From Thalassococcus profundi (GTDB lineage: Bacteria > Pseudomonadota > Alphaproteobacteria > Rhodobacterales > Rhodobacteraceae), in assembly GCF_003344785.1 (NCBI RefSeq), contig NZ_QPMK01000002.1, forward strand, positions 248,001-312,000: a stretch of 64,000 bases of DNA, read 5' to 3'. The notes beneath the pieces were generated by a model. It ran no database searches, had not been told where the DNA came from, and saw only the letters and a list, made by a program, of their open reading frames with translations. Positions 1 through 11,230 of this stretch are shown here, in pieces. Position 1 is the first letter of the stretch. The number at the start of each line of letters is the position of its first letter. A program made the position numbers and the translations under genes.

Positions 1-1493
1 GCACTGCGCGCGAGAAATACGATGCCATCGTCGAAGAGATCAAGGCGGCCCATGAAAAGGGCACGCCCGTGCTGGTCGGCACGACGTCGATCGAGAAATC
101 CGAGATGCTGTCAGAGTTGCTGACCAAGGCGGACCTTAAGCACAATGTCCTGAACGCGCGCCAGCACGAGCAGGAAGCGCAGATCGTCGGCGACGCGGGC
201 AAGCTGGGGGCGGTGACCATCGCCACCAACATGGCCGGGCGCGGCACCGACATCAAGCTGGGCGGAAACGTCGAGTTCAAGATCATGGAGGCCATCGCCG
301 CCGATCCCGAGGGCGACCCCGACGAAATCCGGAAACGGATCGAGGAGGGCCATGCCTCAGACGAAAAGGCCGTTATCGACGCCGGCGGGCTTTTCGTCCT
401 GGCCACCGAACGCCACGAATCCCGCCGCATCGACAATCAGCTGCGCGGCCGTTCGGGCCGTCAGGGCGACCCGGGCAAGTCGTCCTTCTTCCTGTCGCTC
501 GAAGACGACCTGATGCGCATCTTCGGGTCTGAACGGCTGGAAAAGGTGCTGGCCTCGCTGGGCATGAAGGAAGGCGAGGCGATCATCCACCCGTGGGTGA
601 ACAAGTCCCTGGAACGTGCCCAGGCCAAGGTCGAGGGGCGCAACTTCGACATCCGCAAGCAACTGCTCAAGTTCGACGACGTGATGAACGACCAGCGCAA
701 GGTGATCTTTTCCCAGCGCCGCGAGATCATGGAGGCCGAGGACGTCTCCGAAATCACCCAGGACATGCGCCACCAGGTCATCGACGATCTGGTTACAACA
801 TATATCCCGCCCAAGACCTATGCCGACCAGTGGAACATGCGCGGGCTCTATGCCGCCTGTATCGAGAAGCTGGGCATCGACCTGCCGGTGATCGGCTGGG
901 AGGACGAGGAAGGCGTGGACGCCGACGTGGTGCGCGAGCGCATCGAGGAGGCCACCGACAAACAGATGGCCGACAAGGCCGACGCCTTCGGGCCCGAGAC
1001 GATGCGCCAGATCGAAAAGCAGATCCTGCTGCAAACCATCGACGGCAAGTGGCGCGAGCATCTACTGACGCTGGAACACCTGCGCTCGGTCGTGGGCTTC
1101 CGCGGTTATGCGCAGCGCGATCCGCTCAATGAATACAAGAACGAGGCCTTCCAGCTTTTTGAATCGATGCTCGATGGCCTGCGTGTCGACGTCACCCAGA
1201 CCCTGGGCCAGATCAGGCCCCGCACCGAGGAGGAGCAGCAGGAGCTGCTGCGCCAGTTCGCCCAACAGCAGGCCAAGAGCCAGGCCGCCGCAGAGGCCGC
1301 CGCGACCAAGGCCCCGGCCGGGGCGGCGCGCGACGGAGCCGAGGCCGCCGGTCCCGTCGTGGCCGCGTCGGAGCCGCTGGTGGACGGGTTCGACGAAACC
1401 AACCCCGACACCTGGGGCAACCCGGGCCGGAACGATCCCTGCCCCTGCGGTTCGGGCAACAAGTTCAAGCATTGCCACGGGCGACTGGCCTGA
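1..1493 (+). CDS. secA: Preprotein translocase ATPase SecA, C-terminal part
   Basis: SecA is the ATPase motor that pushes unfolded preproteins through the SecYEG channel. The frame is open from base 3 with no start codon, so the first half of the roughly 900-residue protein lies upstream; about 497 residues are present. Visible are the second nucleotide-binding domain motifs ([10 protein letters not shown] and [11 protein letters not shown]), the helical scaffold and wing region, a Q/A-rich linker, and the C-terminal zinc finger [12 protein letters not shown] that contacts SecB and lipid. A strong hairpin terminator follows 43 bases after the stop, so this is the end of its transcript. Confidence 0.97.
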   Translation, partial: TAREKYDAIVEEIKAAHEKGTPVLVGTTSIEKSEMLSELLTKADLKHNVLNARQHEQEAQIVGDAGKLGAVTIATNMAGRGTDIKLGGNVEFKIMEAIAADPEGDPDEIRKRIEEGHASDEKAVIDAGGLFVLATERHESRRIDNQLRGRSGRQGDPGKSSFFLSLEDDLMRIFGSERLEKVLASLGMKEGEAIIHPWVNKSLERAQAKVEGRNFDIRKQLLKFDDVMNDQRKVIFSQRREIMEAEDVSEITQDMRHQVIDDLVTTYIPPKTYADQWNMRGLYAACIEKLGIDLPVIGWEDEEGVDADVVRERIEEATDKQMADKADAFGPETMRQIEKQILLQTIDGKWREHLLTLEHLRSVVGFRGYAQRDPLNEYKNEAFQLFESMLDGLRVDVTQTLGQIRPRTEEEQQELLRQFAQQQAKSQAAAEAAATKAPAGAARDGAEAAGPVVAASEPLVDGFDETNPDTWGNPGRNDPCPCGSGNKFKHCHGRLA

Positions 1494-1535
1494 CACCCAG
1501 CACCCGGATACCGGAAAACGTCAGAAATCGACCAT

Positions 1536-1563
1536 AGCGGCGCCCCAGTGGCGCCGCTTTCTT
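1536..1563 (+). terminator. Rho-independent terminator after secA
   Basis: A perfect 9-bp stem (AGCGGCGCC / GGCGCCGCT) with a 5-base loop is followed by TTTCTT. It lies between the secA stop and the next start, so the downstream exported-protein gene probably has its own promoter or depends on readthrough. Confidence 0.8.
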
Positions 1564-1607
1564 CAGGCACTTGAGAGGCTGAACGGAACCGCGCTCCGGA
1601 GGCACTC

Positions 1608-2579
1608 ATGGCCCGCAAACAGACCCGTATTCTCGCCCTTGGCACCCTTGGCTGCGCTCTGGCCATCGGCTACGTGATGCAATTCGGCTTCGGCCTGCCC
1701 GGCGGCGGCACAAGCGCTGCGGTCAAGAATGTGACCGTATCGGGCATCGTCCCGACCTCTTCCAGCGTGCCCAAGCCGCCGCTCGACCTGCAACAGCTGC
1801 CGAAACTGCCCGAGCCAACGGTGCAACTGGCCCGGGTCGAGGCGCCCGCCGCGCCCCAGACCGCGGACCTGCCGAAGGACGATGTGGGCGCCGGCTTCGA
1901 CTGCGCGGTCGATCTGATGGCGGAACCGGCCGCCGGGGCGATGGTCTCCCTCACGCTCACCGCGCCGTGCAATGGCAGCGAACGCGTGACGTTCCACCAT
2001 CACGGCCTGATGTTCACCGAAGTGACCCAGCCCGACGGCACGCTGATGGTGGATGTGCCCGCCCTGACCGAAAGCGCCATGTTCATCGCCTCTTTCGGCA
2101 ACGGCGCCAGCGCCGTGGGCCGGGCCCAGGTCACCTCTTTGCCGTTCTACGACCGCGTCGCGGTGCAATGGAAAGGCGACAGCGGCCTGCAACTGCACGC
2201 CCGCGAATTCAGCGCCGAATACTTCGGCGAAGGCCATGTCTGGAGCGCCGCCGCCGGTGACGTCAGCCGCGCGGCCAGCGGCGACGGCGGCTTTATCACG
2301 ACGCTCGGGTCGGGCACCAGCCCCGACGCCCTGCGCGCCGAGGTCTATAGCTTCCCGGCAGGCACCGCCCGCCGCAGCGGCGAAATCGCCCTCACCGTCG
2401 AGGCCGAGATCACCGCGGTCAACTGCACCTCGGACGTCGAGGCGCAGACGCTGGAACTGCACAAAGGCGGCGACCTGCGGGTCCGTGACCTGACGCTGGC
2501 CATGCCCGACTGCGACTCGGTCGGCGACTTTCTGGTGTTGAAAAACCTCGTCGAAGACCTGACAATCGCGTCCAACTGA
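1608..2579 (+). CDS. Exported protein of unknown function
   Basis: A 323-residue protein with one N-terminal hydrophobic segment (residues about 8-28) after a basic MARKQTR start, which fits a membrane anchor or uncleaved signal. A Pro-rich linker follows (about 50-75), then a beta-rich domain. The domain has several Cys residues (about 101, 123, 278 and 299) that could form periplasmic disulfides. No catalytic motif is recognisable. From memory, Rhodobacteraceae genomes carry a similar protein next to secA, loosely labelled translocase; the sequence itself gives no evidence for a translocation role. It lies 22 bases before the OmpA-domain gene and is probably co-transcribed with it. Confidence 0.75.
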   Translation: MARKQTRILALGTLGCALAIGYVMQFGFGLPGGGTSAAVKNVTVSGIVPTSSSVPKPPLDLQQLPKLPEPTVQLARVEAPAAPQTADLPKDDVGAGFDCAVDLMAEPAAGAMVSLTLTAPCNGSERVTFHHHGLMFTEVTQPDGTLMVDVPALTESAMFIASFGNGASAVGRAQVTSLPFYDRVAVQWKGDSGLQLHAREFSAEYFGEGHVWSAAAGDVSRAASGDGGFITTLGSGTSPDALRAEVYSFPAGTARRSGEIALTVEAEITAVNCTSDVEAQTLELHKGGDLRVRDLTLAMPDCDSVGDFLVLKNLVEDLTIASN

Positions 2580-2601
2580 CGGACACGACGCGAGGGCCTT
2601 C

Positions 2602-4158
2602 ATGGGCAGACTTTGTGCGGCGATCATCGCCGCACTTTTCTTTGGACTCTGGGGTTTTGCCGCAGCAGCTCAGGACGTAACCCTGACCTCGCGCGATGGC
2701 GCGATCGAGGTGTCGGGTACGCTTCTGGGCTTCGACGGGGAATTCTACCGCGTCGCCACGCAATACGGCGAATTGACGGTCGACGGGTCGGGCGTGCTCT
2801 GCGACGGGCCGGGCTGCCCCTCGCTCACCGATTTCGTCGCCGAGATGTCGGTCTCGGGCTCCGCCACCGCGGGCGAAGTTCTGATGCCGGCGCTGATCGA
2901 AAGTTTCGCGCTCCGGCAGGGTATGACCGCCACCAGGCGCACAACGGACGATACGCATTTCGTCTATGAACTGGTGGATGGTAGCGGCAAGGTCGTGGGC
3001 AAGTTCAGCTTTCGCGTCACCAACACCGACGAAGGCTTTGCCGACCTGCTCGCCGACGAGGCCGACATGGTGATGGCCCTGCGCGAAATCCGTCCGTCCG
3101 AGCTGCGGCTGGCGCGCGAGGCGGGACTGGGCGACCTCAAGGCGCCAAACCGCAGCCGCGTTCTGGCGCTCGATGCGCTGGTGCCGATCGTCTCGCCGCG
3201 CAATCCGCTGCGGGCAATTTCCCTCGCCGACCTCGCCCGCGTCGCGACCGGAGAAATTGACAATTGGCGCGCCTTGGGCGGACCGGATGCGCCGGTGATC
3301 CTGCATCTGCGCGACGCGGCCTCGGGCCTGTCGCAAGGGATCGAGGACCGGCTGATCGCACCCGCGCGCGGCGAACTGCGCGACGAGGTGGAACGCCATG
3401 CGACCAACGCCGATCTCGCCGATGCCGTGGCGCGCGATCCCTTCGGCATCGGCATCGCCAGCTTTTCCGAGACGGGAAATGCCCGTCCGCTGGTCCTGAC
3501 CGGGCGCTGCGGCTTTTCGCTGTCCAGCACCCGGCGCAACATCAAGACCGAGGATTATCCCCTGACGGCGCCGATGTTCCTGTATTTGCCGGCCCGCCGG
3601 CTGCCGGCGCTGGCCCGCGACTTCCTCACGTTCACACGCTCCGCACCGGCCCAGATCGTGATCCGCCGCGCCGGGTTCGTGGATCAGGACCCCGAAGAGA
3701 TTTCGCTCGACCTGCAAGGCGACCGGCTGGCCAACGCGATCCGCGTCGCAGAGGACGGCACCGCCCTCTCCAACCTGCGCGACATGGTGCAGACCCTGGT
3801 TCCGATGCGCCGCCTGACGACCTCGTTCCGGTTCGAGACCGGGTCGACCCGGCTCGACGCGCAATCGCGGTCGAATGTGGAACAGCTCGCCCGGGCGCTT
3901 GAGGATGGGCAGTACAACGGCCGGCGGCTGGTCTTCGTGGGCTTCTCAGACGGAGAAGGCCCGGCAGCCAGCAACCTTGCCATTGCAGAGCGCCGCGCCG
4001 AAACGGTGCGCACCGCCGTCATCACCGCCGCCGAAACCGCCGACCTAGAACAGATCGACATCGCCACCGACGCCTTCGGTGAGGCCATGCCCATGGCTTG
4101 CGACGACACCGCCTGGGGCCGCCAGGTGAACCGGCGGGTCGAGGTCTGGGTCGAATGA
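2602..4158 (+). CDS. Periplasmic phosphate-binding-like protein fused to an OmpA domain
   Basis: A 518-residue protein with a signal peptide (cleavage near AAAAQD, residue about 24). The middle (about 80-330) resembles PstS-type type-II periplasmic binding proteins, with the typical segment PIVSPRNPLRAISLADLARV and GEIDNWRALGG. The C-terminal 120 residues (from about FRFETGSTRLDAQS) are an OmpA/MotB peptidoglycan-binding domain ending in NRRVEVWVE. I infer a binding protein tethered to the cell wall; the ligand is unknown and may not be phosphate because no pst transporter genes are adjacent. It follows the exported protein by 22 bases and ends 7 bases from the convergent radC. Confidence 0.82.
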   Translation: MGRLCAAIIAALFFGLWGFAAAAQDVTLTSRDGAIEVSGTLLGFDGEFYRVATQYGELTVDGSGVLCDGPGCPSLTDFVAEMSVSGSATAGEVLMPALIESFALRQGMTATRRTTDDTHFVYELVDGSGKVVGKFSFRVTNTDEGFADLLADEADMVMALREIRPSELRLAREAGLGDLKAPNRSRVLALDALVPIVSPRNPLRAISLADLARVATGEIDNWRALGGPDAPVILHLRDAASGLSQGIEDRLIAPARGELRDEVERHATNADLADAVARDPFGIGIASFSETGNARPLVLTGRCGFSLSSTRRNIKTEDYPLTAPMFLYLPARRLPALARDFLTFTRSAPAQIVIRRAGFVDQDPEEISLDLQGDRLANAIRVAEDGTALSNLRDMVQTLVPMRRLTTSFRFETGSTRLDAQSRSNVEQLARALEDGQYNGRRLVFVGFSDGEGPAASNLAIAERRAETVRTAVITAAETADLEQIDIATDAFGEAMPMACDDTAWGRQVNRRVEVWVE

Positions 4159-4165
4159 CCGTCGA

Positions 4166-4924
4166 TCAAAGCAAACCTTCGCTTCGGAAACTCAACTCGG
4201 TGGATTTGCCGACGATCAGGTGATCGTGCAGCGTCAGGCCCAGCGCCTGCGCCGCCGCGTCGATCTGCGCCGTCATGTCGATATCCGCGGCCGAGGGCGT
4301 GGGGTCGCCCGAGGGATGGTTGTGCACCAGAATGAGCGCGCTGGCATTGAGTTCGAGCGCCCGCTTCACCACCTCGCGCGGGTAGACCGGCACGTGGTCC
4401 ACCGTGCCCCGCGCCTGCGCCTCGTCGGCGATCAGCACGTTCTTTCGGTCGAGGTAGAGCACGCGGAATTCCTCGATCTCGCGGTGGGCCATGGCGGTGT
4501 GGCAATAGTCCAGCAGCGCCTCCCAGGAGCTGACCACCTGCCGCTGCATCACCCGGCTGCGCGACAGCCGCACCGCCGCCGCCGCGACGATCTTGAGTTC
4601 CGTCACCACGGCGGGGCCCACACCCGGCACCTCGGACAGGCGCGCGGCGGGGGCAGAAAGCACCCGGTTGAAGTCGCCGAAGGTCTCGATCAGCGCCCGC
4701 GCCAGCGGTTTCACATCGCGGCGCGGGATGGCGCGGAACAGCACGAGTTCCAGCAGTTCGTAATCGGGCAGCGCATCGGGGCCGCCGTTGAGAAAGCGTT
4801 CGCGCAACCGGGCGCGGTGGTCGCGGATATAGGACGGCTGCGGCTGGCCACGCGGCAAGGAGGGCGCCTCATCCACATCGAAGAGGGCCGCTTGCACGTC
4901 GGAGAACTGGCGCGTGTCGCTCAT
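4166..4924 (-). CDS. radC: RadC family protein (JAB/MPN domain)
   Basis: A 252-residue RadC family protein. The N-terminal part has a helix-hairpin-helix-like segment ([18 protein letters not shown], about 92-109). The C-terminal JAB domain carries the metalloprotease-like metal motif [16 protein letters not shown] (about 202-217) with an upstream Glu. RadC was named for a DNA-repair phenotype, but its biochemical role is still unclear; links to recombination and natural transformation are reported in other bacteria. It is transcribed alone, convergent with the OmpA-domain gene. A CtrA-like site sits 25 bases upstream of its start. Confidence 0.93.
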   Translation of the reverse strand: MSDTRQFSDVQAALFDVDEAPSLPRGQPQPSYIRDHRARLRERFLNGGPDALPDYELLELVLFRAIPRRDVKPLARALIETFGDFNRVLSAPAARLSEVPGVGPAVVTELKIVAAAAVRLSRSRVMQRQVVSSWEALLDYCHTAMAHREIEEFRVLYLDRKNVLIADEAQARGTVDHVPVYPREVVKRALELNASALILVHNHPSGDPTPSAADIDMTAQIDAAAQALGLTLHDHLIVGKSTELSFRSEGLL

Positions 4925-4948
4925 GGGCCAACTGTCACACCGCGACGG

Positions 4949-4963
4949 TTAGCAAAGCGTTAA
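4949..4963 (-). promoter_or_regulatory. CtrA-like binding site upstream of radC
   Basis: Read in the radC direction the sequence is TTAACGCTTTGCTAAC, that is TTAA-N7-CTAA followed by C. It differs by one base from the alphaproteobacterial CtrA consensus TTAA-N7-TTAA. It lies in the short gap between radC and the ABC transporter gene. This is a sequence match only. Confidence 0.45.
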
Positions 4964-4978
4964 GGCGCAGCCGTCGGC

Positions 4979-5917
4979 TCAGGCGGCAGAGGACCGCGTT
5001 AGCGATAGGAAAACATCTTCGAGGTCGGCCTGTTCGGTTCGGACATCGCGGATGCGGATGCCGCTCTTGCGCACCGCCTCGATCACCTCGTCGGCCGAGG
5101 TCTGGCCCGCCGAATAGCTCAGGGCCAGCGTCCCGTCGGCGCGTTTTTCGACCGACACGCCCGGCGCTTCGGGCAGGGTGTCGGGCATTTCGGCGGGATC
5201 GATCACCAGGGTCTTGGAATCGATCTGGCCCAGCAGGTTGCGGGTGCTGTCCTGCGCCACCAGCGCGCCCTGGTGCATGATCGCGATCTGGTCACACATC
5301 TCCTCGGCCTCTTCGAGGTAATGGGTGGTGAGGATGATCGTCATGCCGCGATCCCGGTTCAGTTTGCGGACATTCTCCCAAAGCATCTTGCGCAGTTCGA
5401 TGTCGACGCCCGCCGTGGGTTCGTCCAGCACCAGCACCGACGGGCTGTGCACCAGCGCCTTGCCCAGCAAGAGCCGCCGCCGCATCCCGCCCGACAGCGT
5501 GCGCGCATAGGCTTCGGCTTTGTCGGCGAGACCGATCATATCGAGGATCTCGTCGCTGCGGCGCTGCGCCTTGGGCACGCCGTAAAGCCCCGCCTGCACC
5601 TCGAGCGCGCCGCGCGGGGTGAAGAACGGATCGAGGTTCAGTTCTTGCGGCATCACGCCGATGGCGGCCCTAGACTGGCGCGGGTTCACGTCCTGGTCCC
5701 AGCCACAGATCTCGACCCGGCCCGCGGATTTGACCACCAGCCCGGCCAGGATGTTGATCAGCGTCGATTTGCCCGCACCGTTGGCCCCCAGAAGCCCGAA
5801 GACCGATCCGCGCGGCACCACCAGGTCGATGCCCTTGAGCGCCTCTTGCGCGGGCTCGTTCTTGGCGCCGCGATAGGTCTTGCGCAGGCCCTCGATCCGG
5901 ATCGCGTCGTGGCTCAT
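4979..5917 (-). CDS. ABC-2 type transporter ATP-binding protein
   Basis: A 312-residue ABC ATPase of the multidrug/polyketide-export (CcmA-like) class. It has Walker A GANGAGKST, signature LSGGMRRRLLLGKAL, Walker B VLVLDEPTAGVD and the H-loop TTHYLEEAEE, followed by about 80 extra C-terminal residues typical of ABC-2 exporters. The start at 5917 is preferred over a longer frame (5950) because AAAGGAG lies about 10 bases ahead of it. No permease gene is adjacent, so its partner is elsewhere. It could serve the ABC-2 permease at 34027, but nothing in the sequence shows that. Confidence 0.88.
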   Translation of the reverse strand: MSHDAIRIEGLRKTYRGAKNEPAQEALKGIDLVVPRGSVFGLLGANGAGKSTLINILAGLVVKSAGRVEICGWDQDVNPRQSRAAIGVMPQELNLDPFFTPRGALEVQAGLYGVPKAQRRSDEILDMIGLADKAEAYARTLSGGMRRRLLLGKALVHSPSVLVLDEPTAGVDIELRKMLWENVRKLNRDRGMTIILTTHYLEEAEEMCDQIAIMHQGALVAQDSTRNLLGQIDSKTLVIDPAEMPDTLPEAPGVSVEKRADGTLALSYSAGQTSADEVIEAVRKSGIRIRDVRTEQADLEDVFLSLTRSSAA

Positions 5918-5991
5918 CGCTCTCTTGCTCCTTTGGTGGCCTTCGCTCATAACGCAGGTAGTGCAACCGCAGCCAAAAGGGAATGTGCCCG

Positions 5992-6168
5992 ATGACAGAT
6001 GCCCCCGAAACCAAGATCGTGGACAGCTACCGGATCGCCTGCGACGGCGGCGAAGGCGCGTTGGGGCATCCCCGGGTGTGGCTGCAGATTCCGCAGGACA
6101 AGGGGTTCGTGGAGTGCGGATATTGCGACGCGAAGTTCATCCACAAGGATTTCGAAGGCAAGTTCTGA
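5992..6168 (+). CDS. Small zinc-finger protein (CHCC type)
   Basis: A 58-residue protein of the zf-CHCC family, related to the mitochondrial complex I subunit NDUFS6. The ligand set is visible as a Cys near residue 16, a His near 25 (GHPRVW) and the pair CGYC. The start at 5992 is preferred over the ATG at 5983 because AAGGGA sits at normal distance from 5992 but touches 5983. It is divergent from the ABC ATPase gene and precedes a glycosyltransferase by 33 bases. Confidence 0.85.
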   Translation: MTDAPETKIVDSYRIACDGGEGALGHPRVWLQIPQDKGFVECGYCDAKFIHKDFEGKF

Positions 6169-6201
6169 CCCCCCGCGCCCCGCCAAACGGGAAAGCCCGC
6201 C

Positions 6202-7041
6202 ATGACCAAACTCGTCGTGTCGCTGACCACCATCCCGTCTCGGCTGCCGTCCCTGGCCCGGACCCTTCAGAGCCTGCACCGGCAGGACACGGTCCCGGAC
6301 GTCATCGAGCTCAATCTTCCGCGCAGTTACAGCAAACGGTCCCTGGGCCGGATCGACCCCGACCTGATCCCCGGCGGTTGTACGGTGCGCTGGGTGCCGC
6401 AGGACATGGGACCGGCAACAAAGGTCCTGCCGACGGTCCGGCGCTACCGCGGCATGGACGCCTGGATCGTCTATTGCGACGATGACCAGTCGTACGATCC
6501 TCAGTGGCTGACGCGCCTGACCCGCACCGCGCGCAAGCACCCGGACCGGGTGATCGCCGACCGCTGCCGATCCTCGCTGAAATGGGAGAACCGCGCGCAT
6601 TGGAAAGACCGGGCGCTGACCTACAAACTGTGGCGCCTGGCGTCGCTGGGCCTGTGGAAGCCGGTGCGTCCGGACGGCTATGTCTGGGACGTGGCCGAGG
6701 GCATGGGCGGCGTGCTGATCCGCCCCGAGTTCGTCGACGACGCGGCGTTCGACATTCCGGAAACGCTCTGGTGCGTGGACGATGTCTGGCTGTCGGGCAT
6801 TTACCTCAAGAACGGCCACGCCATCCAGCCCACCGGCGTCGACTGGCGGGCGCTCGAAAAAAGGTCCGCCACCTCCGCAGAGGCTCCGCGGGCGCGGGAT
6901 CCGCTTTATGACTGCACCGTCGACGGGCTGACGCGGATGCAGGCGAACCTGGCCTGCATCCGCCACATGCGCGACCGCTTCGGCGTCTTCAGCGGGCAGC
7001 GTAGCACCCGATGGCAGGACCGGCTGTTTTCGTCCATCTGA
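6202..7041 (+). CDS. Glycosyltransferase-like protein (GT-A fold)
   Basis: A 279-residue protein starting with MTKLVVSLTTIPSRL, a beta-strand start typical of GT-A glycosyltransferases. It has a DDD metal-binding-type motif (VYCDDDQSYDP, about residue 94) and a late acidic motif WCVDDVWLSG (about 192). There is no signal peptide or membrane segment, so it is probably cytosolic. It belongs to a bacterial family known only from sequence, so donor and acceptor are unknown. It may supply the same surface glycan as the cluster at 24.5-33.9 kb, which is inference. Confidence 0.72.
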   Translation: MTKLVVSLTTIPSRLPSLARTLQSLHRQDTVPDVIELNLPRSYSKRSLGRIDPDLIPGGCTVRWVPQDMGPATKVLPTVRRYRGMDAWIVYCDDDQSYDPQWLTRLTRTARKHPDRVIADRCRSSLKWENRAHWKDRALTYKLWRLASLGLWKPVRPDGYVWDVAEGMGGVLIRPEFVDDAAFDIPETLWCVDDVWLSGIYLKNGHAIQPTGVDWRALEKRSATSAEAPRARDPLYDCTVDGLTRMQANLACIRHMRDRFGVFSGQRSTRWQDRLFSSI

Positions 7042-7089
7042 AAGCGGAAGCGGCCCCACCGCTCGCCACGCGCCTCGGCCGCCGCTTTC
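7040..7089 (+). terminator. Possible hairpin between glycosyltransferase and polA
   Basis: GAAAGCGG at the glycosyltransferase stop pairs perfectly with CCGCTTTC at 7082-7089, with further GC pairing inside. No U-run follows, so it may be a weak terminator or an mRNA-stabilising hairpin. Confidence 0.35.
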
Positions 7090-7150
7090 TGGGCTGGCAC
7101 CCGCATGCGGGCCGTGGCACATCTGGACCCGAAACAAGAGGAGCGCGCCC

Positions 7151-9967
<2,817 letters not shown>

Positions 9968-9976
9968 CGACCGCGC

Positions 9977-11092
9977 TCATTCCGGCGGGGCCGTCACCAG
10001 CCCCGCCCCCCAATCGAGGCTCGCACTCTTGCCGCCGCGCGCATGGCGCATCATGTGGTCGGCCACCATCGCCGCATCCGCGCCCTGCCCGGCCAGCGCC
10101 TCCCACCACAGCGCCGCGGTGCCCGCTGCCAGACCCGCCGCACTCGAGGTGCCGTTGAGCGCGACAAGGCCCCCGCCCGGCGCCGCCGAGACGATGCCGC
10201 TGCCCGGCGCCGCGATCCGGGCGCCGGTGTTCGAAAAGGGCGCAGTGACAAGGCCCGGCGCCACCTCGGTCAGCGCCGCGACAGACAGCACGCCGCGCGC
10301 CGAGGCCGGGGCAGGCACGCCGGTTTCGAAATCCGGGCTGACGGTGCGGCGGCTGTCGTTGCCTGCCGCAGCCACCACCACCGGCCCGCCCGCCGCCTGG
10401 AGCCGCGCCAGCAGACGCTCCATCAGGCGCAGGTTGGCGTTATAGGCCTCGAGCGCGACGGAGGCAGCCAAAAGTTCCGGCAGGTCTTCCTCTGTGACCA
10501 GCGCCCGGGCCAGCGCCGGAGTATCGAAGGCAAGTGCAAAGGCCACGACCCGCGCCCGTTCGACCGCCGCCCAAAGCAGCCCGTCAAAGAGCATGTCACT
10601 GCGGCCCGGACCGGAATCGGGCAGCACCTTTGCGATCAGCGCCTCGGTCACCCCCGGCGCGGCGCCGACCGGCCGGCCGTCCACGGGCCGACCGAGGATG
10701 CAGCCCGCGAAATGGGTACCATGCCCGTGCGCATCGTCATTGCCCGATCCGGCGAAGTCCCGGCGCGACAGGGACACACCGGCAAAGGCCGGATGCGTGA
10801 CCGACACGCCGGTGTCGAGCACCGCGACCCTGACCCCGGCGCCGGTCCAGCGTCCCGCACCGGCGCCGATCGCCTTCAGGCCCCAGCCCGGCACGGCCTC
10901 GTCGGGGCGGATGTCGTCGAGAGGCTCGGGCGCGATCAGCCGTGTCGGCATGACGCGCGCCAGGTCGAGGATGTCGGGAGCGTTCAGACAGGCGCGCAGA
11001 TCGGCAGCGCCAAGATCGGCCACCTCGAGCGCGAGGCCTGCCACAGGACCGGCGGCGACATCCACCTCGCGCAGCACAGAAAATGTCGCCAT
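9977..11092 (-). CDS. Subtilisin-like serine peptidase (S8) without signal peptide
   Basis: A 371-residue S8 family protein. The triad can be placed at Asp93 (AVLDTGV), His124 (GHGTH) and Ser316 (NGTSSAAGLAAG), with the oxyanion Asn245 in AAAGNDS. The usual GTSMAxPHVAG around the Ser is altered: Met, Pro and His are replaced, while Ser remains. The protein starts MATFSVLREV with no signal peptide, and a helical insert (about 190-235) separates the His and Asn regions. It is probably cytosolic, or exported by another route. The substrate is unknown. Its gene lies downstream of the kinase gene on the same strand, with a 138-base gap containing a palindrome. Confidence 0.82.
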   Translation of the reverse strand: MATFSVLREVDVAAGPVAGLALEVADLGAADLRACLNAPDILDLARVMPTRLIAPEPLDDIRPDEAVPGWGLKAIGAGAGRWTGAGVRVAVLDTGVSVTHPAFAGVSLSRRDFAGSGNDDAHGHGTHFAGCILGRPVDGRPVGAAPGVTEALIAKVLPDSGPGRSDMLFDGLLWAAVERARVVAFALAFDTPALARALVTEEDLPELLAASVALEAYNANLRLMERLLARLQAAGGPVVVAAAGNDSRRTVSPDFETGVPAPASARGVLSVAALTEVAPGLVTAPFSNTGARIAAPGSGIVSAAPGGGLVALNGTSSAAGLAAGTAALWWEALAGQGADAAMVADHMMRHARGGKSASLDWGAGLVTAPPE

Positions 11093-11207
11093 GAAGGCAC
11101 CCCGATACAGCCGCTGCGCGACACGTCCGGTAGCAGATCAAAATCCCGCATCGCGCCCGTTCAGCGTACCGTCACGGGGTATGTGCCCAAAGAATTTAAC
11201 TGTGAAT

Positions 11208-11226
11208 CCGGCGTTAATAACGCCGG
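11208..11226. repeat. Perfect 19-base palindrome between the kinase and protease genes
   Basis: CCGGCGTTA and TAACGCCGG flank a single A. It sits just after the kinase stop and about 115 bases upstream of the peptidase start, in AT-richer DNA. As RNA it would form a 6-bp GC stem with a 7-base loop but without a following U-run, so an operator or a weak terminator are both possible. Confidence 0.5.
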
Positions 11227-11230
11227 TCGG

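Noticed and set aside
357-1061. Long open frames antisense to secA, and similar frames opposite most genes
   Set aside because: In GC-rich DNA the antisense and +1 frames of real genes stay open by codon bias. Their translations are rich in Arg, Ala, Gly or His, have no family resemblance and lack ribosome sites.
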